DNA of 8,757 nucleotides from Thiotrichales bacterium HSG1 (GCA_030378125.1 JAUCGN010000067.1:1-8757), one strand, 5' to 3'; positions 1-6,272 are shown, numbered from the stretch's first letter. The notes: generated from the letters alone by a model not told the origin. Numbers and translations are program-made.

Positions 1-209
1 CCACCTAATCATACACCAGACTTTTCGCCGGCACCTCCAGATGTGTATAAAAGCCATTATCAATATCTTTTGATTCAACTCCTCAAACAAAAGGTGCTGC
101 TGATTTAGTAATTGGCTGTGCTAAAGCATGTTCTAAAATTGGTTTGGCTGCTAGATGTTCTTCTGACAAATCTGAAAATAATCCCAACAATGATAAGAAA
201 AAACGGTAG
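1..209 (+). pseudogene. Broken 3' end of an unrecognised gene
   Basis: Two overlapping open stretches lie here and neither has a start codon. One runs from the window edge to a TAG at 106-108 and begins PPNHTPDFSPAPPDVYKS. The other, in another frame, runs from 51 to a TAG at 207-209 and contains the stretch GAADLVIGCAKACSKIGLAA, ending in an Asn/Lys-rich tail. The simplest reading is one gene tail with a frameshift somewhere between 50 and 105. The proline-rich piece followed by a small-residue, Cys-containing tail recalls the variable ends of large secreted or Rhs-type proteins, but I cannot name a family. The next gene starts five bases after the second stop, so they may have been co-transcribed. 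The call of decay rests only on the frame change, and two unrelated fragments are possible. Confidence 0.3.
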
Positions 210-214
210 TATTT

Positions 215-1576
215 ATGGAATCATTTTTAGTAATATTTTTTTTACTCATATTCGTTATGATTATGATGTTTGTTTCTAGTCTGAGCAGTGCCTCTAGAAA
301 TGCTAAGTTTGAATTTAATCAAAATGAATTTTCTCAAGCTGGAGTGGTAATTAGTTTTTTGGATGGCTCAATAAAAATTGGTCGTAAAAAATATGATATT
401 AATGATGTTAAAACTATTGATTCATGGTCTTGTTTAAGTGGTTCTGATGCTAGAAGCATAACTATCTATTATGCTAACATTGAAACCAAGAATTTAAATA
501 AGGATTCCTACAAGAGCCATAGAAATATTTTTAATAGCATAGTGAAAAAATTCATAAATATATTTAATTTTTTGAATTTAAATAATGCTCCCTACAAAAA
601 GCATAGAAAAGTTTTTAATAACAGAGATGATGTGGAAAGATTTGTAAAGAGGTTTAATTTTTCATTAAATAAAATCAAGGAATATCCACAAGGTCAAACT
701 TATGAATCTATCTATACTTATAAAAGGAATGATGATTTTTCAAATTGTTATGAAGGAGTTGAGCCTGTTAAAAAAATTGATAAACCTGTTGAGTCTGATA
801 AGGTTGAAAATGAATCTTCACAAGCTGAAACAGATTTATCTTTATCTAACGTTAATAGTTATTCTGATTTCCGAGCTAAATTTATTAGTTTCTTAAAATT
901 TCTTGGTTACCCAGAAAGTAATATTTTATGCAACGCAAAGATAGGTGAAGCTCATTTAAATTATCTTGTTTCAGTTCCAAATTCTAATAAAAAACTGGCA
1001 ATTATTAGTATTCAAGAGATTGGTAATGATGCAGTACAAATAAAAGAGAAGTTAGAATCTTATCAGCAAGAAATAGGATATCTAGTTTATCTTTTAAGAC
1101 CAAGTAAGGAAACACAAAGTAAATACCAATTTGCTTTAGAATACCTTGATAACAATGGAAACTTTGCAGAATTAGATATTGAAGAATTAAATATTCAATC
1201 GGCAAAAAATATCAAAACAATTCCTTCCAAACATATTGAGAATAACGAAATTCATGCTGAACCAAATTCTGAAAATGATTACCTTATCTCTAAAAGAAGT
1301 GATGATTCTTCAAATGTTAATGAAGAAATAGTTGAAAAAATTGATAAATCTTTAGAACCTGATAGAGCTAGTGAAATTGAAAAAAATTATAGACCTTCAT
1401 TGGCTGAAATAGACGAAATAGAGAAAAAAGATGAAAATAACTCTGATTTAATTGAGCCTTTATTATTTGCAGTGGGGCTACTTTTCGTATTAGGAGTTGG
1501 ACATATGTTTTTTGGAAATGGGTTTGTTATAGCACTCTCGTTGTTTTTAATGTTGATATTTCTTTTGATAAAATAG
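215..1576 (+). CDS. Membrane-anchored protein with duplicated modules around a nuclease-like domain
   Basis: I do not recognise a named family for this 453-residue protein. A hydrophobic N-terminal anchor (about 3-24) is followed by a beta-rich stretch (about 40-92) that could be a small PH-like fold. Next come two copies of a basic motif: YKSHRNIFN at 99-107 with its tail to 124, and YKKHRKVFN at 127-135 with its tail to 154. A charged linker (about 168-200) leads to a compact domain (about 215-335) containing FLGYPESNI, HLNYLV and AIISIQ. This pattern resembles the N-terminal PD-(D/E)XK-like domain of type I restriction HsdR proteins. However, the expected Asp is Asn249 and the expected E-x-K triplet reads Ser265-Ile-Gln, so cleavage activity is unlikely. 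The linker then repeats (about 359-384, KRSDD...KIDKSLEPD), and two C-terminal TM segments (about 412-434 and 436-452) end the chain. The start at 215 is the first ATG after the upstream stop, with only a weak ribosome site. The function is unknown. Confidence 0.75.
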   Translation: MESFLVIFFLLIFVMIMMFVSSLSSASRNAKFEFNQNEFSQAGVVISFLDGSIKIGRKKYDINDVKTIDSWSCLSGSDARSITIYYANIETKNLNKDSYKSHRNIFNSIVKKFINIFNFLNLNNAPYKKHRKVFNNRDDVERFVKRFNFSLNKIKEYPQGQTYESIYTYKRNDDFSNCYEGVEPVKKIDKPVESDKVENESSQAETDLSLSNVNSYSDFRAKFISFLKFLGYPESNILCNAKIGEAHLNYLVSVPNSNKKLAIISIQEIGNDAVQIKEKLESYQQEIGYLVYLLRPSKETQSKYQFALEYLDNNGNFAELDIEELNIQSAKNIKTIPSKHIENNEIHAEPNSENDYLISKRSDDSSNVNEEIVEKIDKSLEPDRASEIEKNYRPSLAEIDEIEKKDENNSDLIEPLLFAVGLLFVLGVGHMFFGNGFVIALSLFLMLIFLLIK

Positions 1577-1643
1577 AATAACTTACGTTATGATAAAGCC
1601 ATGTTGGAATGAGGTACGATTTCTCGAAACTCCCAATATAACC

Positions 1644-1705
1644 TTGATTTCGGGAAATACACTTCGCTCCATTCCCGAAACAACTATCAAATTGGCGAAG
1701 GTATT
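1644..1705. repeat. Interspersed palindromic repeat, partial copy
   Basis: A perfect 9-bp stem (TTTCGGGAA at 1648-1656 with TTCCCGAAA at 1672-1680) encloses a 15-nt loop. To its right, TTGGCGAAGGTATT at 1692-1705 is the exact reverse complement of the left terminal arm of the second copy at 7731-7744. The last 40 bases match the second copy at 37 positions. The outer left arm is diverged or lost here. The repeat sits in the 146-bp gap between two + strand genes and could act as a weak terminator or an mRNA-end structure, but no T-tract follows. Confidence 0.8.
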
Positions 1706-1722
1706 GATTAAGAATTACTATA

Positions 1723-2046
1723 ATGAACGTTGAAAATATTCAAGATACTCTTGAGAGTCTTTGGAATGATTGTTACCTTAGATTTGCAACTATGTTTTGG
1801 GGCATAATTATGTTGGTGAGTTTGCCATTATTTTCTAGTTGGGGCGTAGTGGCTATCTGTTTTTTCTTTTGGGTTGGCTCTGCTTGGTTTGCAGTTATTG
1901 GTTGCTTTATTGTTCCTTTTATAGATACTCCACCCAGATGGTTAAATTTATTGCCAACGAGGTTGGTTTTTATTTTTTTACTCATTTTTGCAATTGTTCC
2001 TCCTTTTCTGTTTATGTACTACGTACTACTGTTATTTAACTCGTAA
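1723..2046 (+). CDS. Small three- or four-TM membrane protein, unknown
   Basis: This 107-residue protein is not one I recognise. A polar N-terminus (1-20) precedes hydrophobic segments at about 21-37, 40-66 (one long or two short helices) and 81-104. A short loop at 67-80 contains DTPPRW and a basic Arg80. It is rich in Phe and Trp and has no catalytic motif. It starts 18 bases after the palindromic repeat and lacks a clear Shine-Dalgarno sequence. It shares direction and base composition with the 453-residue membrane protein upstream, so the two may belong together, but the 146-bp gap with a hairpin means co-transcription is uncertain. Shadow reading frames overlap it on both strands; this frame is preferred because it alone gives coherent TM segments from an ATG. 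Confidence 0.6.
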   Translation: MNVENIQDTLESLWNDCYLRFATMFWGIIMLVSLPLFSSWGVVAICFFFWVGSAWFAVIGCFIVPFIDTPPRWLNLLPTRLVFIFLLIFAIVPPFLFMYYVLLLFNS

Positions 2047-2087
2047 GATTTATAAGCGAAGCCGGAGTGTGCAATACGCATTATCGT

Positions 2088-2110
2088 TACTCATAACTAA
2101 ATAATGAGTA
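2088..2110 (+). terminator. Possible weak hairpin after the small membrane gene
   Basis: TACTCAT (2088-2094) and ATGAGTA (2104-2110) form a perfect 7-bp stem with a 9-nt loop, about 40 bases after the stop of the small membrane gene. The stem is AT-rich and the following bases (TGTTTG) are a poor T-tract, so this is at best a weak intrinsic terminator. Confidence 0.25.
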
Positions 2111-2217
2111 TGTTTGTTGAATTGGTATTTTGAATATCCCATTATTCTATTTGAAGTGCCTTTCGTTAGTTAACATAAATTCTAAGTTGGTTTATTAAGG
2201 ATATTATTATGAGCCAT

Positions 2218-2252
2218 GTAGGTTCGGTACAATGAAATGAAACCGACCAAAC
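2218..2252. repeat. Diverged copy of a GTAGGTTGGGT-type palindromic repeat
   Basis: The sequence begins GTAGGTTCGGT and ends AACCGACCAAACA. GGT at 2221-2223 plus CGGT at 2225-2228 pair with ACCG at 2242-2245 plus ACC at 2246-2248, with T2224 bulged. Short repeats of the form GTAGGTTGGGT...ACCCAACA are, from memory, widespread in Thiotrichales and cyanobacteria. This looks like a mutated copy lying directly in front of the transposase remnant. The family assignment is from memory and unverified. Confidence 0.4.
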
Positions 2253-2261
2253 ATAAATCCA

Positions 2262-2850
2262 ATTTTTGCAAAGTTTGCTAACGTTTTTAACATAAGCGAA
2301 TCCCTATTGTCATAAAATTTATTCTCGTTATTCCCAAATTCTTGTCAAAATTGAAACTCTTCCAAATCGCAAAAAACATTGGAAAATCCGTCTGATACAG
2401 TTATCATAGACGTGACAGAACAACCAACGTCCTATCAAAAGTCAAAAATCGTATTATTCTGGCAAAACGACATACAATTAAGGTTCAAACACTTGTTTCT
2501 TCTATTGGAGAAATTTTGTCAGTTGACTGTGAAAAAGGTAGAAAACATGATTTTTCTATATTCAAACAAAGCGATGTTTTGATACATCCAGACTCTGAAC
2601 TTCTAGCCGATTCAGGATATTAAAAAGTATCATAAAAATTCTGTTATACCTATTAAAAAGACCTCGTACAGCCGAAGTCAAAGCTCATAATAAGACACTT
2701 TCAAAAAGACGTGTTTTGATTGAAAATATTAATCAATTGTGCAAAATTTTTCGTTGTGTTAAAGAAGTTTATCGAGGTAAACACAAAAATTACGGTTTAA
2801 CATGGCGATTAGTTGCTGCTCTTGTCAATTTGAGATGTCGCTCTATTTAG
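2262..2850 (+). pseudogene. IS5-family (DDE_Tnp_4-like) transposase remnant with several frameshifts
   Basis: Pieces of one transposase can be read by moving between frames. They are: an HTH-like part with FNISES (2268 on); YSQILVKIETLPNRKK (from about 2326); ENPSDTVIIDVTEQP (2382 on); KRHTIKVQ through CEKGRKHDFS to LLADSGY (2465-2620); KKYHKNSVIPIKK (2622-2660); and a tail with RRVLIENINQLCKIFR and WRLVAALVNLRCR, ending at TAG 2848-2850. The three acidic catalytic residues survive: Asp at 2409-2411, Asp at 2609-2611 and Glu at 2722-2724. At least four frame changes, an in-frame stop at 2621-2623 and the missing N-terminal half show it is dead. The 67-codon open frame from the TTG at 2379 is only a fragment of it. 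No clear terminal inverted repeats were found around it. Confidence 0.85.
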
Positions 2851-2902
2851 GAAAGATGTCTAGTAACTTTATAGTTTATCACGATGTAATTCAGTTTGTT
2901 CG

Positions 2903-2917
2903 AAATACATTGTATTT
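2903..2917. promoter_or_regulatory. Short perfect palindrome upstream of the kinase gene
   Basis: AAATACA (2903-2909) and TGTATTT (2911-2917) form a perfect inverted repeat around T2910. Its size suits a dimeric repressor operator, and it lies about 40 bases before the proposed -10 box of the kinase gene. AT-rich DNA makes such palindromes common by chance, so this is only a candidate. Confidence 0.25.
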
Positions 2918-2940
2918 GCTAGATTATTCAGTGCTATATG

Positions 2941-2965
2941 ATTCATAGTGAATTCATACTATAAT
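2941..2965 (+). promoter_or_regulatory. Candidate promoter region of the kinase gene
   Basis: A consensus -10 box, TATAAT, is at 2960-2965, which would give a short leader before the ATG at 2990. No good -35 box is spaced 16-18 bases upstream. Instead, two direct copies of ATTCATA (2941-2947 and 2952-2958) lie 11 bp apart, about one helical turn, directly before the -10. That arrangement would fit an activator-dependent promoter, which is inference. Confidence 0.4.
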
Positions 2966-2989
2966 GCGTAAGTCCTATAACATAACTCA

Positions 2990-4402
2990 ATGGCAGAGGG
3001 ATTTTCACATTTGTTGGCAAAATTACAAGATGGACGTACCATAGAATATTATCCAAAAATAATAGGCGAAGGTGCAACTAAACAAATATATTTAACTAAA
3101 AATAATCAATCTGTTATTGGTTTTTATAAGAATTGTGAAATAGATTTTGCACCCCGCCGTTTAGCTCATTTGCAAAAAGTTTTAACGGTTTTTAATCCAA
3201 CCATTGGTAACAAATATTGGCAAGAGTTGTTTTGTTGGCCAACTGATATAGTTGTTAAACCAAAATTAGGAATAATGATGCCAATTTATCCAAAAAACTT
3301 CTTGTTTAGCAGTGGACGTTGGCACGGTAAAATAAAAAAAAGCCGTTGGTTTATTAGTCCTAAATTAAATCATTATTTACCAGTTGCTGAAAGAGGTAGT
3401 TGGATTGATTATTTTAAAATTTGTATTTTACTATCTCGTGCTGTTAATCGCCTACATTTGTCTGGATTAGCCCATTCCGATCTGTCTGACAATAACATAT
3501 TGATTGATCCAACCACTGGCAAAATACTCATTACCGATATTGATACTTTGGTTGTACCACAAATGTCTGTCCCAGAAGTTAATGGAACTCCCGGTTATAT
3601 TGCTCCAGAAGTAATCACTACTATTGAGTTACCCATTGATAATATTAATAAAAATCTGGCTAATATTCACACCGACCGACATGCATTGGCAGTATTAATT
3701 TATGAACTTTTACTCAATCGTCATCCCCTACGAGGTCCCAAGATAAACTCAACCAGTTCTGCTGAAATTGATGAACATTTGAGCATGGGAGAGCAAGCCT
3801 TATTTATAGAACATCCAACTGATTTTTCTAACCATTTAGTAACTGATTTACCTTTATCAATTTTGGGAAAACCCCTAACTAAGCTATTTTATCAAGCATT
3901 TGTTACTGGTTTGCACTCTCCACATTTAAGACCCACAGCATATCAATGGGAAAAAACCTTAATTGCTACTTGGGATAAGTTATATCCTTGTTCTAATTGT
4001 AATAAAAGTTGGTTTGTTATTACAGATTTATATTGTCCGTTTTGCAACACAGCGATTGATAAACCAATTATCAGCCTGACAGTTCTATCACAAAAATTAC
4101 CAAACAAATGGTTTTCAATTGGAGAAATAGTTATTTATGATGGAAAAAGTCTATTTGCTTGGCATGTGTTTGACAATGTTTTTCCAACTTACTTTGCTGA
4201 TAAAACACCTTTAGCCTACTGTATATTTCATAAAGGTAAATGGTTGTTAACAAATAAGTTATTGACATCTATGAGCTTAGATAATGGGCAATCAATAGCA
4301 ATTAACCAAATGATAGAACTGAAAGTTGGAATGGAAATTTATCTTTCTAAAGATGCTCATGGTTGTATGGTAAAAGTTCAGTACGGATGTATATTTAAAT
4401 AA
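2990..4402 (+). CDS. Ser/Thr-type protein kinase with C-terminal zinc ribbon (TerY-triad-like)
   Basis: This 470-residue cytoplasmic protein is predicted to phosphorylate a protein partner with ATP. It has a glycine-rich loop (GEGATK, 26-31), the catalytic loop HSDLSDNN (162-169, with Asp164 and Asn169), DID (183-185) in place of DFG, GTPGYIAPEV (199-208) with the APE triplet, and TDRHALAVLIYELL (228-241). There is no textbook VAxK lysine; the nearest is Lys47 in VIGFYK. A zinc ribbon follows (Cys334, Cys337, Cys349, Cys352), then a C-terminal beta-rich domain (about 360-470) that may be FHA-like. Kinases with the AHSDLS loop, NGTPGYIAPEV and this ribbon are known beside TerY-like vWA and PP2C phosphatase genes. 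Neither partner is in this window. The start has no visible Shine-Dalgarno sequence but is the first ATG after the candidate promoter. The kinase assignment is firm; the pathway is unknown. Confidence 0.88.
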   Translation: MAEGFSHLLAKLQDGRTIEYYPKIIGEGATKQIYLTKNNQSVIGFYKNCEIDFAPRRLAHLQKVLTVFNPTIGNKYWQELFCWPTDIVVKPKLGIMMPIYPKNFLFSSGRWHGKIKKSRWFISPKLNHYLPVAERGSWIDYFKICILLSRAVNRLHLSGLAHSDLSDNNILIDPTTGKILITDIDTLVVPQMSVPEVNGTPGYIAPEVITTIELPIDNINKNLANIHTDRHALAVLIYELLLNRHPLRGPKINSTSSAEIDEHLSMGEQALFIEHPTDFSNHLVTDLPLSILGKPLTKLFYQAFVTGLHSPHLRPTAYQWEKTLIATWDKLYPCSNCNKSWFVITDLYCPFCNTAIDKPIISLTVLSQKLPNKWFSIGEIVIYDGKSLFAWHVFDNVFPTYFADKTPLAYCIFHKGKWLLTNKLLTSMSLDNGQSIAINQMIELKVGMEIYLSKDAHGCMVKVQYGCIFK

Positions 4403-4571
4403 TTTAACCAAAAATATTGTTTTAGTTTTTTTAGTGTGTTAGTCTAACTCCTAGTAGTTTTTTGATAGCAACTAATTTATCGGAAAACTATCTTTCGAAT
4501 ATTAAACTATCCTGAAATATTGCAGGAATCTTTAAGAAATAATCAGCTATTCCCAACCAATATAAAATTAC

Positions 4572-5399
4572 ATGAAACATTTGTGGTTGACCGCTTTATT
4601 GGATATTACTGAGTCATTACGAGCCCGTTGGTTTTTACTGTATACCATCGTGTTTGGTGGCATAATTGTACTATTGTTCGTCTTTGGTTTGACTGAATCA
4701 CGAATTATGGGCTTTACTGGTTTGACTCGTTTATTGCTCACTTATATCCAACTATGTATGGCCATCTTACCAATTTTTGTCTTGATGAGTACTGTGCGTT
4801 CAGTGGCTGGTGATAAAGAAGCCGGAGTATTTGAGTACCTATTGTCATTGCCAGTATCATTGCCAGCTTGGTATTGGGGTAAAGTTATTGGCCGTTTTAT
4901 CGTAATTTTTTTACCAGTATTTTTAGCAATGGTGGCTGCAGTCGGTTGGGCTTTATGGAGTGAAGTTGCTGTTCCTTGGGAATTATTTTTCTTATACACT
5001 GGTTTATTAATTGCCTTAGCATGGTGTTTTTTAGGAATTGGGATGTTTATTTCCAGTGCCACTAACTCCATTGATACTGCCCAAGGAAGTGCATTTTTTG
5101 TATGGTTATTTTTATTGCTATTTTTGGACTTAATTTTGTTAGGATTAATGATAAAAGAACAATTTGCTCCAGAGCCATTGGTATTAATAGCTTTGCTTAA
5201 CCCATTACAAACTTTTCGTACTGGAGCTATGTTATTGTTTGATCCGCAATTAGTAATGTTAGGTCCAACTGCTTATGTGATTTTAGACTTGTTTGGTAAT
5301 TTTGGTTATTTAATTTGGTCATTTGTATATCCGTTAATATTAGGGACTGTTTGTGCAAGTAGTGGTTATTTATTGTTTCGTAGGGGAGATTTGTTGTAG
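4572..5399 (+). CDS. ABC-2 type transporter permease, NosY-like
   Basis: This 275-residue inner-membrane protein is the permease half of an ABC transporter. Six TM segments can be seen at about 21-40, 59-77, 107-128, 137-160, 173-194 and 245-268. Between TM2 and TM3 lies the signature stretch STVRSVAGDKEAGVFEYLLS (73-92), the coupling region typical of the NosY family, which works with the ATPase NosF in maturation of the nitrous-oxide reductase copper centre and in related envelope roles. The length is normal for the family. No ATPase, NosD or nosZ gene is present, so the substrate cannot be named and a nosY label would be premature. The gene is two bases from the pentapeptide gene downstream and follows the kinase gene after 169 bases with no convincing terminator. 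No Shine-Dalgarno sequence is evident; the TATAAA directly before the ATG is more likely chance than a leaderless promoter. Confidence 0.85.
   Translation: MKHLWLTALLDITESLRARWFLLYTIVFGGIIVLLFVFGLTESRIMGFTGLTRLLLTYIQLCMAILPIFVLMSTVRSVAGDKEAGVFEYLLSLPVSLPAWYWGKVIGRFIVIFLPVFLAMVAAVGWALWSEVAVPWELFFLYTGLLIALAWCFLGIGMFISSATNSIDTAQGSAFFVWLFLLLFLDLILLGLMIKEQFAPEPLVLIALLNPLQTFRTGAMLLFDPQLVMLGPTAYVILDLFGNFGYLIWSFVYPLILGTVCASSGYLLFRRGDLL
5382..5389 (+). promoter_or_regulatory. Candidate ribosome binding site of the pentapeptide gene
   Basis: AGGGGAGA lies inside the last codons of the permease gene, 12 bases before the ATG at 5402. It is the only strong purine-rich translation signal noticed in front of a start in this window. 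It supports translation of the second gene from a shared mRNA, although the spacing is a little long. Confidence 0.45.
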
Positions 5400-5401
5400 A
5401 A

Positions 5402-6142
5402 ATGCGTATTAAACCATCTGAAATTCACATCAAACATCGTGAAAATCCAACTACAGCTATTACTCGTTTCGAAAAACAGATTCAACGTTTCTTTGCCCTC
5501 CATCCAGTGGTGTTAGGCCTTATAGTATTCATTATAGTAACGATCATTATAGCTAGTTTGTCCATGCCCTTTTATCAAGCAAATTTATGGGACTTTTGGG
5601 GTAACGTTTTAGTCGAAGGTCATGGAATGATATTTGACCTGCTGATTATCGGGGTATTTGTATTTTGGTTACACCGAATAGGCCGTAAACACTTGTTAAT
5701 TATAAGATATAGAGAACAAATAGATGATTTTTTAGGCTGGGAACATCAAGAAGCAATGTTCAAGTTAATTACCTTAATTAAAAAGTTAAACCATTGGGGG
5801 ATCAGTGATATTCATTTATCTGGTGCCCATTTGAAAGGGGCTTTTTTAAGAGAAGTGAATTTGAAAGGAGCTAATTTGGATGGTTCTAACCTGATAGAAG
5901 CTAATTTAATAAATGCACATTTAAAACATGCCTATTTGATCGGAGCCGATTTAACCAGAGCCAATTTAACCAATGCGGTTTTAATTAAAACCGATTTACG
6001 CCGAGCCGATTTACGAGGAACCATTTTTACTGGAGCCAAATTAAGGGGAGCTAATTTAGAAGCCGCTTTATACGATGACTTAACTAAGTGGCCAAAAGGT
6101 TTTAATCCTAAAAAAACTGGGGCAATACTCTATTTATTGTAA
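5402..6142 (+). CDS. Two-TM membrane protein with pentapeptide-repeat domain
   Basis: The 246-residue protein has a polar N-terminus, two TM helices (about 35-55 and 77-93), and a cytoplasmic connector with the IDDFLGWEHQEAMFKLI region (107-125) that often precedes such repeats. An uninterrupted run of 17 pentapeptides follows from GAHLK (141) to AALYD (225), mostly in the A(N/D)LxX pattern. These should form a right-handed quadrilateral beta-helix. The C-terminal TKWPKGFNPKKTGA is a common capping end in this family. Pentapeptide helices mostly serve as rigid binding surfaces; no enzymatic activity is implied. The gene starts two bases after the permease stop, a spacing typical of translational coupling, so the protein may scaffold or regulate that transporter (inference). 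Both predicted helix ends carry basic residues on the cytoplasmic side. Confidence 0.85.
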   Translation: MRIKPSEIHIKHRENPTTAITRFEKQIQRFFALHPVVLGLIVFIIVTIIIASLSMPFYQANLWDFWGNVLVEGHGMIFDLLIIGVFVFWLHRIGRKHLLIIRYREQIDDFLGWEHQEAMFKLITLIKKLNHWGISDIHLSGAHLKGAFLREVNLKGANLDGSNLIEANLINAHLKHAYLIGADLTRANLTNAVLIKTDLRRADLRGTIFTGAKLRGANLEAALYDDLTKWPKGFNPKKTGAILYLL

Positions 6143-6143
6143 T

Positions 6144-6249
6144 AATTTTTAGGTAGTCCTGCAATGTATAGTGATAAATCTATTAATCACTTAATATTTA
6201 ACAGATTTTTTAGAACAAACACTATTCTGTGCAGGACTACCTAATTTTT
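6144..6249. mobile_element. 92-bp miniature inverted-repeat element (MITE) with 7-bp target duplication
   Basis: The element spans 6151-6242. Its ends begin AGGTAGTCCTGCA on both strands: 13 bp perfect, and 20 of 23 matching when extended (6151-6173 against 6220-6242). It is flanked by identical AATTTTT copies at 6144-6150 and 6243-6249, a convincing target site duplication. It encodes nothing and must have been moved by a transposase elsewhere; the parent IS family is not identified. It lies one base after the stop of the pentapeptide gene and 30 bases from the end of the convergent transporter gene. Its long stem, followed by T5 on the + strand, may now end transcription of the + operon. 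Confidence 0.85.
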
Positions 6250-6272
6250 AAAATAGCACCCTTTAATAAGAC

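Noticed and set aside
702..1205. Shorter frames on both strands inside the first membrane protein gene
   Set aside because: They overlap a long ATG-initiated frame with coherent repeats and domains and show no independent signal.
2051..2086. A GCGAAGCCGGAGTGTGCAAT-containing segment resembling a GTGCGCAAT-type palindromic repeat
   Set aside because: The palindrome is too imperfect and only one copy is present; calling a repeat would rest on memory alone.
2379..2582. A 67-codon open frame starting with TTG
   Set aside because: Only its first 15-20 codons read as transposase; the rest is out of frame with the family sequence. It is a fragment of the IS5 pseudogene, not a gene.
2961..2980. TGCGTAAGTCCTATAA, slightly like the MITE end AGGTAGTCCTGCA, considered as an IS end
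   Set aside because: Only the core AGTCCT is shared, the orientation is wrong for a right end, and no matching left end was found.
4403..4571. 169-bp gap between the kinase and permease genes, examined for promoter and terminator
   Set aside because: Only a tiny GTTAG/CTAAC stem and AT-rich hexamers were found, none above chance in such DNA.
4742..5071. A 109-codon minus-strand frame
   Set aside because: It is antisense to the NosY-like permease, whose TM pattern and signature motif show the + strand is coding.
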